Assembly (NCBI GenBank): GCA_011032825.1 | Contig: JAADJZ010000027.1 | Span: 310,001-374,000, forward strand | Source: Massariosphaeria phaeospora | Lineage: Eukaryota > Ascomycota > Dothideomycetes > Pleosporales | DNA length: 64,000 bases | Direction: 5' to 3' | Shown here: in pieces, positions 12,291 to 23,920 of the stretch | Layout: each line of letters starts with the position of its first letter | Numbering within the stretch: the first letter of the stretch is position 1 | Notes under the pieces: model-generated | What the model saw: only the letters and a program-made list of their open reading frames with translations | Databases searched by the model: none | Told to the model about the DNA's origin: nothing | Made by a program: the position numbers and the translations under genes

Positions 12291-14729
12291 CTACAGCAAG
12301 ACAAGCTCTTTAGGCTCACACATACTCCTCCATAACGCGCCTACTCTCTCCACAGTACGTTCTTTGAACTCGCCTGCCCCCCACTCCATCACTCGTCCTA
12401 GATACTCAACAAGTTTTTCCGAATGACCGGGCAGCGTAGTGCGCCAAGACTCGAGACAGGACATATGGTATTCATTTCCGATCCGGTAATGTACCCACAA
12501 TTCGTGTGGGCCCTTCGGTTGCAAGAGAAAAGACAATGGAGGGCATAGCAAGTTCAGCATTGACAATAGAAATAGGGATGAGCGCATCTAGATCGCTGAG
12601 GATATTGAGGGCTGATGCCGCGGCCACGGCAGCTTGGTTCTGCGCATGTATGGGGTTGCCGCCCGTGTTCAGGCCCTTGGCTTCAACGATTAGGAAGGGG
12701 AACCGTAGGCCAAGCGGGACTTGATGCGGATCGCTGACAAAAGGTTGCTGGTTGATTGGATCAGTCTGCAGATGCAGGAGGATGTCCTGCGAGAGTTCGA
12801 GGGCCTGTTTAATGCAGTCTGATGCGAGGCCTACTGTGATGTCAGGTTTAGGCGTCGAGAGGTGTAAACTTTCGTCTGTAGAGTACTCGCTTGCCGTTGT
12901 GGATACAGCGCTGCTAGTGGAGGGATCGTCTTGGGAGGGTGTGGCAGTCGGTGAGGGAAATGCGCCGAGGGCTGCTGATGATGGTAGTGGGAAGACGACG
13001 GGATAGAGTGGCCTAGCTACAGCAGGCAACTGCAGAACGCTGGGCTTCAGATGTTTATTCCATGCTTCAATTTTTCAGGTACCGATACAAAAGTGGCAGG
13101 AATAGACTCACGTTTCTCAGACGCACTTATTTTCAGGATAGGCGACCAGCGCTTACTGAGTGGACTCATGAGGATGGAGTAGATACAGCTTCGCCATTCG
13201 CCCTCGCCGGAGCAGTCGCTAGCAAGCGACCGACATTGGGCCCTGTACGTCTCGGCGAGGGTGGCTGTAAGAGTGTCCCGTGCTGTATCCTCTTCGCCGT
13301 TCTGCCTGCTTATATTCTTCGTAACTATTCCTAAAATGCGGTCGACGCTTGAGGCGATGTGTGCAGGCAGTTCAGGGTCGCGCTCGATGAAGACCAAAGC
13401 CAGCTTCATGGTCCCATTGCGGTATTCAGGAGTGGCAGAATGCGGCGGCTTCTTGACGGGGCTCGGTGTTCGCGATCGCGCCTTTGCTCGTCGCAACGTC
13501 TGGGCCTGCAGTCGCGCGTGTGGCTGGTTTGGATCCATTTCCTTGTGGGTGCATGAGCTGACCCAGAGGTTGACCGACGCAGCAGCGTTCTCAGATTGCG
13601 GCACCTGGACCTTGGAGAGAGCCTTGCGCGTGAGGGGAAGGGGTGTGAGGCGTTTGGCAGGCGGTGCTGTTGGAACGAGCGTGGGCTCTGAGTCGAGTTC
13701 GGAGAGAGCGCGCTTCATGGGCGTGAGTACAGGATGGTTGGGGTTTGAGGCCAGCCAGACGTCAGAGGCCACTTGGAGGCTAGCTTCACGCGGAGGTGCA
13801 GTCAGGCTGGAGGGACTGCGGCTTGCGTCAAGTGAATCAAAGCCAAAACTGTGTAGTGGAGTCAATCTTTGTGCAATAGGTGTCTTTGACACTTCCCCTA
13901 CATCGTCTCCTGAGACACTCACTACCACTTCTTGAGCACTACTGAATTTCCCAGTCCAACATCCACTGATAGTCTGACCACATTCAAACTCATCCACGTC
14001 TGGAAACTCTCCTCTAGTAAAGCGAGCGGTAATTTCATCCTCTGACAAGCCATCGTACGGCTCACAGCCAGCCATGATGTAATACATAACGGATCCCAAG
14101 GCAAAAAGGTCGGATTTCGTATTTGGTGTAGATAGGGGATCTCGAGGAAGGAAAAAGGGCGTGCTCTCCATTGCCTTTCCATCTAGCTCGCCAAACAGGG
14201 AGCCAGCAAAGTCGCAGAGTCGAAGGTTAAGCTTGTCGTCGAGAAGAAAGTTGTTTGGGTGAATGTCGCAGTGGATGACGTCTTTTGAGTGGATAAATGC
14301 AATGCTCTCTGCCGCTTGTTGTACCCATTTCTCTCGTTGCTGGATAGGAATGGTTTTGAAGTCCGTCTTAGAAAAGTAACGGCGAATATCACCATTAACC
14401 TCGAATTGAAACCTAAGACCATACTCGTTTTGGCCAAAGTACTTGACGAGCCGTTGGTGGCTTCCCAATGCTGTAAGGATTTGATGCTCGATGTCTAGGC
14501 CCTTCATTGCCCAGTGGTTGTCTCTATCATAGACATATTTGAGAATCGTTCCATCTGGGAGTAAAGCTAGTCGTGCTGTATTGCCACCGGACAGCACCTC
14601 TGATACTCCAGGAGGATGCCATGCCTTAAGATACTTCACACTTAACTGCGGGCGAGATGGATCGACATGGAACTTGCCGTCCATAGGCACAGCCGTCCCA
14701 TCGGAGAAAGTGGCCAGAGCCTCTGACAT
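12291..14729 (-). CDS. protein kinase-like domain joined to fungal DUF/PD-(D/E)XK-like domain, frameshifted
   Basis: Exon 1 (14729-13112) is one open frame of 539 codons. Residues about 40-290 form a small divergent kinase domain: Lys in ILKYVYDRD (near 64), HCDIHPNNFLL in place of HRD (153-155), DFAGS in place of DFG (173-175), and an alpha-F-like region KSDLFALGSVMY. No glycine loop is evident. From about residue 380 the frame continues into MKRALSELDSE..., the beginning expected of a separate family of fungal proteins with a degenerate nuclease-like fold. A 47-nt intron (13111-13065) leads to exon 2, with LRFPFLIVEAKGLNTGGNPI and HAQNQAAVAAAS. Near 12503-12510 the conserved reading TEGP...HELWVHYRIGNEY changes frame; two bases appear to be missing. 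Read literally it stops at 12472 (736 residues); the homologous tail continues to 12291 in the other frame. Either a decayed gene or a sequence error, and the kinase and tail could be two genes. Confidence 0.6.
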
Positions 14730-15729
14730 GACATATATAGGGTGAGATAGAGATTTGTGTTGACAACTGGACCTGGTGATGACAGTTGGTAAGCGACTTT
14801 GGTCGAAGTAGAAGAAAACCTGATGAATATTAAGTTTTGGGGATTGGGCGCTAAGCGGGACACCGCATGCCAAGAGAGTTGATTAGTAATTAATTGGCTA
14901 TACCCCACCCCCACATCGTTGTCTCAGATTATCGAGCGCTGAGCGCTGAGTTATGAGTTGACCAAAACGCTTCTTCCTACTAACAGTGAATTCGTAGCAC
15001 ACTTGACCAGCTACCTGCGTCAACTTGATCATCTCATCACAATTAAACTTTAATAAATTTACTGCGTGTCGAACACGGGCTTACGGTAGCGCTCAAGTAA
15101 CCCTTTCCTGTGCCACAATCTCGCATTACTTCCTAGCAACCAATAATCCTAGAGCAAATGTGGCAGCAGCCTATTTCATGGTTAGTTCCATGCATTAATC
15201 AACAAACCATGAACACGGCGTAGACGCTCCGTAGATGCCGCAACGTTGCATAGGTACATCACTCCATACTCACATAATAACCATAACCCTCCTAAGAAAT
15301 CGCTTCTCCTCTCCTCTCCTCACAGATAAACAAAGAAGAATAGTTTAGTTTGCATGATACGACAAGACATAAAAAAAAAACAGAAATCGCGAAACCGACC
15401 GCATCTCCATCATCATCATTAGGATACATGCATAGATGCCATGCCAGCTGCCATGCCAAAACAGAACAGCCGTCACTGAGTGAGTTGCGTCGCTCTGCAT
15501 CATCGCATCTCATCTCGTCTAGTGTCATAACCTAACCGTCTCCCTCGGCCGCGCGCCATTTTGGCGGAAAGTGATTACACTTGCAAGTTCAACGCATCCG
15601 CTCTCCTGCACGTCATGCCGACGTTTCTGCACGCTGTGCCCGCTAGCTGAGTCTAGCCTTGCTGTGCCTCTTTCGTTTACTGTGGTGTGCTGTGCCACAT
15701 CAACGCCGCTCATGCCCATGCCCAGCAAA
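14730..15729. other. intergenic, no gene seen
   Basis: One kb between two minus-strand genes: promoter of the kinase-like gene and 3' end of the methyltransferase. It includes an A10-type homopolymer near 15370 and pyrimidine runs near 15305. The small frames on both strands have no recognisable content. Confidence 0.55.
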
Positions 15730-17140
15730 TCAAGCCGTCTTGCTCTTGCGCCCAACCACCCACTTGAAGCTCGCACACCACGTCACGCCCTTCAGCTTCC
15801 CGTCCAGGCCCTCGGCCCACTCGAAGATCTCCAGCTTAGCCTTCTCGACCTCCAGCCGCACCTCCTCAGGCGTCCACACGCGCTCATCGTCCCCCGTCGT
15901 AGTCAACAGCCGCAGAAGCTGCGCCTCCATGCTCTCCATGAGCACAACTAGGAACATCTTGCCAATGCGCTTCTGCTCTTCGTCGTCAGGCCATTGGCCC
16001 ACGGGGACGTTGACGTACGTGGTGCGCACGTCTTTGAAGCCCGCGTCTTGGAGGTAGGTGGGGTGCATGTAGTAGGTGCCGAGCGGGCGGCCCGCTTTGA
16101 AAGAGGCTTGCATCATTGCGAGAATGATGCGCCGTAGTGTCGGTAGTGGCGGTTGGTTCGTGCTCGGCTCGCCGGGTTCGTCGTTGACTTCTGGTATCTG
16201 CGGCATGGCGAGCTCGTAGTCTGCTATTTCCACCCAGCCGCCCGGAGACAAGTGTTTGTAGACCTCGGCGTAGAAGTCTTCCCAGTCCGCAAACGTGCCT
16301 CGCATGTTGCGGGCGTGGATAAGATCGAACGAGTCGCTAAAGTGCCAGCCCGGCTGGTCTTCGGGGTCGAGTATGTATGGATTGAACGAGGGTTCGGTCG
16401 TCGGTGAGTGTGGTTGCAACGGTGCGTGTGGATCTGACAATCTGAACTTGGATCTCGAAGGTGAGTGGAGAGGAGCGGTATGATCCCGAAACGGATCGTA
16501 CCGCTTGAGTCGAGAGTTGAGAGCGTCCATGTCTGCCTCTGTGCCCCAGACATCCAAGTCATCTATTTCCCAAATCACTCGACTACTTCCCACATCTTCT
16601 TCTGTCATGTCCAGGTCCCAGACCGCCATGTCAACGCCGACCACTTCTGCGTGCGGGTATTGCTCGGCCATGGCAACAGCCCAGTGGCCCGGGCCTGTCC
16701 CTACGTCCAGGATCCTTCGCGTTGCATGGGAGACGTTTGTAGTAGTTAGTTTTCCCTTCAGTGCATACGTGAAAACTTGGTGCAAAATAGCCAAGCGATC
16801 TTGTTCCGCCTGATCACAGGGCATGTAGTACACCGAGTTGCCATAGATGCGATCATTTTCGTGTATGAACTCAAGATCGTCGGACCGTAAGCTGCGCGTA
16901 GAATGGCTGTTGTATATGTCGTTAGTGAGAGATATATGTACTGGAGGTCTTCGCGCTAGATGTCGTGACGGAATGCAGCGGAAACGCGACTGAAAACGCA
17001 AATAATTTTCTTTTCAATGAGAGGGGACCTTACAGAGACTCTACTGAGGTAGAGCTACCCGAATCTGATCTCGGGCGTTTGTATTGTGCGGCTGTGTGAT
17101 CTCTGGCCGGATCGTCGGGTTGTGGCTGCTCCTCCTCCAT
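15730..17140 (-). CDS. LaeA-like SAM-dependent methyltransferase
   Basis: Class I methyltransferase of the large fungal LaeA/TAM-like group; substrate unknown. Two exons fit best: 17140-17034 (MEEEQPQPDD...) and 16906-15730, with a 127-nt intron (GTAAGG donor, CTAAC branch, ACAACAG acceptor, phase 2), giving 427 residues. The alternative of starting inside exon 2 would lose the acidic, serine-rich N-terminus usual for the group. Motifs: FIHENDRIYG and YYMPCDQAEQDRL before the fold, SAM-binding ILDVGTGPGHWAVAMA (near residue 85), acidic residue VVGVDMA, and post-I region FDLIHARNMRG with SPGGWVEIADYEL. Proteins of this type occur both inside and outside secondary-metabolite clusters. No cluster enzymes flank it, so a general or orphan role is more likely. 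The first exon is less certain than the body. Confidence 0.85.
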
Positions 17141-19777
17141 GGTCTTGGGTCGGCGGATCGGGAACGAAGCGAAAAAAAAACGAGGGACACCCAACGACTT
17201 CCCTCGCAGGCGGTTCGAGAGTATGGATAGAGAGCACCCCAGAGCAGTGCCAGGCTCTGGAGCTATGCTGAGAATCTTGGAATGTTGGAGTCCGGGAAAA
17301 GGGGTATGGTTATTTGATACTTAGGCGACAGTTCCTGCACTGGCTATGTTGGTATCCTGGGAACCACGGGGCATGCAGACTCCTGAGGGACAAGACGTGG
17401 AGAGGACCCAAACGTAAGCTAGCTGATCGGCGAACCACGCCGTCGGACAGCGATGATTGTGAGCGGGCGCTGACAGGTCCTTCGGTTGCTTTTTCTTTTG
17501 GGTCCCGCGTGGATGCCAACATTCAGAGCGACCCACTATGCTGCAAGGAGGTTATAATATAGAAACACGCTAGGCTTCCGAATTCCTAAGCACACCGTCT
17601 CAACTTGAGAAATAGCACAGCTGGCAAGAGACAGTATCTGCAATGCGACAGGACAGCTGTATAGAGAGCAAGGATAGAAGCATATCCAAGACCGCAGCAG
17701 CCAACCCAAATTGCTCCTCCCAGCGATCGGGTCACAAGCTCACGGGCCGCAGTCAGCAATCAATGCCGGGTGCCGGGCACCATCATGGGCTACAGAATGA
17801 TACTATTGCAGGAGGGTGGTACCGAAACGGAGACGGCGAGGGCGCAGCAGGCCTCGTCCGCAACTCTGCACAGTAATGTTGGGTGCAATACCCAGCTGTG
17901 GCCGTTGCTGATATATGTGAGTGAGGGGCACAGATAGGAATGCCGCGCGCGCCCAAAGGAATTCTTGAGACAGTGGAAACGCGCAAGGATGTGTATGTGT
18001 CGTCGGAGCTGGAGCCAAAGCCTTGGGGCTTCCAGAAGGCTTTAGTTGAACCGTGCTGTCGGGGAGGATGTGATTGACGGATTGACGTGCACGATGTGAC
18101 GGAAACGAGAAACACGCAGAAGAGAGGACTCGGAGAATTGGGGCAAGCAGCGGGAGGCTGGTCGAGCGGGACCCCTCTCCAAGAGCGCTTTTCAACTTGG
18201 CTACCCAGGCGATCCAAGTGGAACTAAAAGACGCAGGTGACGCACCCGCAACAGGACGGGCTCTCGTTGGCTGTGTGCGGATCCCGGCTGCTGCAGCACA
18301 CCGTCGCCCGTCGGCCGTAGAGGATTGGGGTGGTTGTGAGCGGACGCGGACGGGCTGAAGATGCGTAGCCGACAGCCTCATAATCAGAAGCGTGCAGGCG
18401 GGGACGAGTGGCGCAACCCCCACTGCGTCGTCCCTGGCGGGCTGGCAAAGTGTTGGATGCGGACTGGCGACAATGCGAGGCTGCCGACGACTATCAGTGC
18501 TATCGCAGGAGGCCGTAGGCAGCGAGGGCGGCGGGCAGACGCAGACGCAGATGCAGACGGCTGGAACGGTGGAGTGGAGGGATCCGTGGATGGCATGGGC
18601 CGGCGGCATCGGCTGCGCGTCTGAAACTCCCTATTGCATCCTCAGGCTCGCGCATGCTGCAGCAGGAAGACTGCTCCTCTTTGCACGCCGCTCAAACCCT
18701 CAGACATGTAGCACGACCATGGGCGAGGACCCAGCAGTGCCCTGAGACTGCGCTCCGGGAGGATGCGTCCCCGTGAAATGGGAGCAGGGAGACGACGGCA
18801 CACCAACCACGGCGAGTCGACGCGCAAGACGCGCTGCGCGCGGCGCTGAGCGACCATGCTGCTGGATGCGCGCCGGCCGCCCATTTGTCAAGCGGTTGGG
18901 CCTCGCCGTCGCGGAGGCCAGGAACACTCCCGCTGCCAGCTGTGTCCTTGCACGTTGCCCATGCCAGCAAGTCAAGTCGAGCGCGGGAACACGCTGCACA
19001 GTGCATGTCAGACCTCCGTCCAGTCGGCCCCCGGGCCCCTATCCGCGCCCCTTCGACTGTTTCCAGCGCGCGGGATCCCGACGGCGAAGACTCATACGGC
19101 ATGCCGGCTGTGACACGCCCGTTGTAGAAATGACAGGCTGCACGCAGCGGCCGTTGATATCGAGCGTGGCATGGCATGGTGGAACATCCATCATCAGGCC
19201 GGGGTGGGGTGAGCGGGCTCGTGCGACCGTCTTTGCCGAGTCAAGCCCAGCCCATCGGCTTATATTGAGTGTGATGTGGAGCTGGTTCGAGACTGTGTGA
19301 ACGGCGCTGAGCGGTCGAAATAAGGTTCGGGCCAGGCAGTGAATTGGTGGAGGAGGGAAGGACGGGACGTGTATTTGGTTTTGCTGTTGGGGGCATGGGG
19401 GCGCCAGGCGCGGTTCGGATAGACCGAGGACTCCACAACGACAACCATGGCTGTCGTTTACGGCAGACATCGCACTGCAGACATTGCATATATGCACGCC
19501 GGAGGAGAGCGTCGTGGAGCGTCGTGGTCTCAGGAAGCCTGTTGTCCGTTGGCTGCTTGTCCTCGTGCTTTTGCAGGAGGCCATGCAGCAGATATGATGC
19601 CCCCAGCGCCAATGTGGCACCCGCGTCCTCGCCCGTGGTACAAGGTTTCATTGACTGTTCCAAGGCATAAAATAATACATGCTCAGAAGTGGAAGTGTAG
19701 CTGGCTACTCTCCCACTATATCTGTTCCTCCTTTATGACGCATCGAGATATAGCACCTTTGAACCGCTTCCCTGACT
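17141..19777. other. 2.6-kb gene-free stretch, GC-rich
   Basis: Many overlapping frames exist on both strands, the longest 268 codons at 17803-18609 (minus). They are low-complexity (Ser/Pro/Arg/Ala), mirror one another in several phases and contain no family motif. I read this as a GC-rich regulatory/intergenic region that includes the methyltransferase promoter and the GRS1 3' end. Confidence 0.5.
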
Positions 19778-22167
19778 TCAGTCTACCTCCTGGCCCTTGA
19801 ACTCCGGCAGCCTGGCGAACACGCCATCCCAGTGCTCGCGGCCGTTGACTAGGTTCGAAATGGCATGGCAGATATCATCCAGACTGGCTCGGACTTGTTT
19901 GGTTGAGTCTCGGTCCCGTAGTGTGAAGCTGTTGTCTTTGACGGATTGGAACTTGATGATATTAGCTTCTATTCTTGTATGAACAGCAGATCATGTACTC
20001 ACATCGATGGTGATGCCTAACGGTGTACCCAGTTCATCGTTGCGCTGCGCCTTCATTAGCATGTCTTCGCCCATGAAACCGTAGGCGAGTGCCTTACCGA
20101 ATATCGCTTGCCGATCGATGCACCAGAATCATCCACGCGACTAGAGATTCCAATATCCGCAAGTTTGTCGCTCAAGGTGCGCACAAACGGCTTGAAGTCA
20201 TCGTGTGAACTCAATGGCACTATAAGGACTTTCGTTGGTGCCACTGTGGGTGGGAATGACAGAATGCCGCGAGCCTCGTCTTCTTTACGGGTCCAGTACA
20301 CATGCTCGCAGAGCACCTAATCGTGTTAGCAGGTTGAGAGAGGAGACAAGAGGGGACTTACGTAGAGTATCCGGCCGATACCAAACGAAGGCTCAATGAC
20401 ATTCGGCGTGTACTCCCTTACATTCTCTACCCTCGTCCGCTTCTCGATGGTAATGAGCTCTTTAGGTACTTCCACCTTGCCGTCGCCAACACCAGCGACA
20501 TCGACCACAATCTTACCCTCTTTCTCTAGGTCCAGTGAGAGCTTTTCTCGTAGCTCTTGGGAAAGGGCGTCGATGGCAGCTTCTACTCTTTTACCGTCCT
20601 TCTTGAACTTGGGGCCAAATTCCTTCTTGTTGAGTTCAACCTGCCACTCCTCGATCTTGAGTGGCTCTTTTCGCGGCTCCCTCACCACTAGTGGCGCACC
20701 CGTCTTTTTCATGTGTACCGTAAGATCATAGGCGCTACGATCCGCACAGCCAACACATTCGATCCAGCCATAAGAAGTTAAAAGCTCTGCGTCCCAGCAA
20801 TCTGCTGCGTAATGGGCCATTTCGTTGGCCATGTGCTGCCTAAAGCGGATCTTCTTCTGATCTATACCAAGCTTGAGCAGGAAAAGCTGTATGCGGGCCA
20901 GAAAATAGCCCAGCGTCTCATTATCTACGATACCGGTCTCTACAGCCGTGCCAATCTTTGTTGTTTCCACGGTGGTCTTGCCTGAGAGCTGAACTTCGCG
21001 GTTGAGCAGCTCAAGCTCGACATCCTTGACCTCATCAAATCGAGGATGCTTCTTGCCGCCCTCTGGGTCCACGAAATGCTCAATTTCAGCCATCAGGAAT
21101 TCCCGCACGCGCAACAGACCAGCACGCGGCGAAATCTCGTTACGGAAAGACTTGCCAATGGAGGCAGATGCGAAGGGCATAGATTGCTGATTGAACTCTA
21201 ACAGCTTCTGGAAGTTGACAAATTGGCCTTGCGCGGTCTCGGGGCGAAGATAGCCGGCAAGATTCGAGGAAGGGCCGATGGAGGTCTGAAACATGAGGTT
21301 GAATGCCATGGGTGGATCCAGTTTGCCATTGGTTGCAGGGTTCTTGATGTCGTATTTCTCCATCAAAAGACCGAGCTCTTCTCCACTGTAGTTGTCGATT
21401 TTTGCCAGGACCTCTTCGTACTCTGTCACCACGGCATGGTCCAGCTTCACTGCCGTGATGTTCTTGACCTTCTTCTTTTTCTTCTTGGGATCTTCTTCGT
21501 CTACAGCCACCGTCTGGCCACGGGCCTGCTTGTCGCCCTTCAGCCTAGATTCGAGCACCTCCTCGACCAGATGGTCTGCGCGGAAGATCTCGCCAGTGTC
21601 GGGATCCTTGCACATCCAATCGGCGAACTTGTCAACGTGACCGGACGTCTTCAGAACCTCGTGAGGAGTGAGCATTGTGCAGTCCACTGTATCATGTTAG
21701 CACCAATCCTAGAATCCAAGCAACAGTGTTCCACCTTCGAGCATGTTCTCCTTCAGCACGAAGTGTTCTCGCCATGTTGTGACGATGTTGTTTTGCAAGG
21801 CACAGCCGGGCGGACCGTAGTCGTAGAGGCCAGAAACGCCGCCATAGATGTCGAACGAGGGCGTGTAGAACAGTCTCCGCTAGTACCTGTCAGTGCAACT
21901 CCAGCAGGACAGGTGAGGGGGAACTGCGGCACCCCATACCCTCATGAGAGACTCGAGCTGCACACGGTCGAACGGCGCGCCGTCTTTGGTGGTCATCTCG
22001 TGCACCATGTCGACCGGTTGTTTCCGCTTGGGGACTTGGAATTTGAAGTGTACAGGTGTTGCGGACAAGCTCCTGGTGGGATATGCAAGGTATGGCGGGG
22101 CACGCAAAACGGATCGCGAGGGAGAGGGGCAGCAACGGGCGCGCAGCACGCTCGACAACTGGCGCAT
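19778..22167 (-). CDS. GRS1: glycyl-tRNA synthetase, probably cytosolic and mitochondrial
   Basis: Charges tRNA-Gly with glycine; a class IIa synthetase. Six exons: 22167-21940, 21879-21735, 21686-20362, 20316-20098, 20044-20003 and 19951-19778. All introns are 45-60 nt and every join keeps frame, giving 710 residues. The catalytic core shows [20 protein letters not shown] near the start of exon 2, motif 2 [17 protein letters not shown], and motif 3 [11 protein letters not shown] straddling the exon 3-4 boundary. The anticodon-binding domain is in exons 4-6 ([25 protein letters not shown]). The first ATG adds a basic, Arg/Ser-rich leader ([13 protein letters not shown]) that looks like a mitochondrial presequence. 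Downstream Mets at [10 protein letters not shown] give a cytosolic-type start. One gene serving both compartments is known in yeast and is inferred here. The gene is divergent from RPF1, with 298 bases between start codons. Confidence 0.96.
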
Positions 22168-22465
22168 ACAACTAGGAAACCTCCTCTTGTGTGAGAGGAG
22201 GGGGAAGAGCCAGACGGGATAGTAATATATCCAGATGAAGCAACGGGTGTGACTCTCTGCGCGCGCTCTGACTGGTCGCCCTTGCCAAGGCCCGGAAGAT
22301 TGTTATTCCGCTGCCGACAAAATTTCCTTTGCGCGCCCCGCTGGCATAGCTCGCTCCCGACGCGCACCTGGACGGCCGCGCACCTCAACCCGCCTCGTAC
22401 TCTGTACACACCCCATCTCGACATCAGTTCCGCAGATTACTCACTATTCTACCTACAGTTCCGTG
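22168..22465. promoter_or_regulatory. divergent GRS1/RPF1 promoter region
   Basis: 298 bases separate the first ATG of GRS1 (minus) and that of RPF1 (plus), so both promoters and leaders must share it. Both products serve protein synthesis, so co-regulation is plausible. No specific factor site is called. Confidence 0.6.
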
Positions 22466-23920
22466 ATGGCTAAATCCTCGAACGTGCCGGCCGGCATCAA
22501 GCCACGAAACAAGCTGAGGCGACAAGCAGCTTGGGTATGCGCTCCTATACGCAATTGCGATTGCCACTGACAAGACACAGCTCTCGATCAAGAAAGCAAA
22601 AGAATCATCCCAGCGCGACGAAAGACACCGCCGCAAAAGGAATGAAGCAAGCGACCCCTCCTTACGAGAAGCTCGACTCAGTCAGAACATACCTGCCACC
22701 ATCGACTCCAAGCGGACCTGGGACGATACTGCAGCGGCGGGAGATGAGGAGGAGTGGCTGGGGTTGGCAGTAGATGTAGAGCGGCTTGCAAAAAGGAGGA
22801 AGCTGGAGCAGGAAGCGGCCGAACCAAGCGACGAGGACGGTGTCTTGGCACAACTAAAAAAACGAGACGAGGAAGAAAATGTCGAAGACGATGAGGATGA
22901 TGACGCAGACAGCATGCTCGAATCCGAGTCAGAAGGCGAAGATGGTGGTTCAGAGTCAGGCTCAGAAACACCCTCAAAACCGAAACGCAAACCCGACGCC
23001 GCTACACGAGCACCTAGTCCACCCATGTCAACTGCAACGAATCTCGAACTCTCCCCAGAATTTCTGAAGCAAAAATTCCCTTCGCTCTTCGAAACTCCCA
23101 AAGAGCCCAAAATACTCATTACTACCTCACTGAACTCGACGCTCCACACCGAAGCCGAGATCCTTACTTCGCTATTCCCAAACAGCACCTATATTCGACG
23201 GTCATCGCACGCACACGGACACAAGTATTCGGTTAGGGAGATTGCTAAATTTGCGTCCAACCGTGAATACACTACCCTTGTCATCCTGATGGAGGACATG
23301 CATCAGAAGGCCCCTGGCGGATTAGATATCGTCCATCTGCCTTCAGGGCCCATGTTCCACTTCGGTAAGCTTACCCCACCGTTCACCTACACCCCATCAA
23401 ACATTGTAGATATCTAACACGAAATCAGGTGTCTCAAATTGGATCGAGGGAAAGAAGCTCCCAGGCCATGGCAATTCGACCGGCCACATTCCCGAACTCA
23501 TCCTCAACCAATTCCGTAAGCACTACGACCGCCCGCCTTGACCTCAAAAACGCAGCTAGCTAATTCAGTCCAGGCACGCCGCTCGGTATGCTAACAGCCA
23601 AACTCTTTCAATCGCTATACCCTCCTCAACCTCAACACGAAGGCCGCACAGTCGTCACGCTGCACAACCAGCGTGACTATATATTCGTGCGCCGCCACCG
23701 ATACGTATTCCGCGACAAGCGCGCCACGGAAAAGTCCATTGTCGACACCGCTGGAAAGCGCGTCAAAGGCGTCGAGGACATCCGGGTCGGCCTGCAGGAA
23801 ATAGGGCCTCGGTTCACCTTGAAGCTGCGCCGCATTGACCGCGGCATCCAGTGGAAGAGCGGCCAGGAGTGGACCTGGAAGGGCAAGATGGAGAAGCAAA
23901 GGACGCGTTTTGCTATGTAG
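22466..23920 (+). CDS. RPF1: ribosome production factor 1, Brix-domain protein
   Basis: Nucleolar factor for 60S assembly, needed for 27S pre-rRNA processing in yeast. Four exons: 22466-22534, 22581-23364, 23429-23515 and 23574-23920, with introns of 46, 64 and 58 nt, giving 428 residues. Residues 1-130 are basic then very acidic (runs of E/D around DEEENVEDDEDDDADSM), usual for this protein. The Brix domain follows from about residue 175: PKILITTSLN, KYSVREIAKFASNREYTTLVIL, GPMFHFGVSNW across intron 2, GHIPELILNQF, TLHNQRDYIFVRRHRYVF, and the signature GPRFTLKLRRI near the C-terminus. It ends with the basic tail WTWKGKMEKQRTRFAM. Every splice site is supported by uninterrupted protein continuity. 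Confidence 0.95.

Noticed and set aside
17803..18609. 268-codon minus-strand frame
   Set aside because: Low-complexity Ser/Pro/Arg composition, comparable frames in other phases on both strands, no family match and no supporting splice structure.
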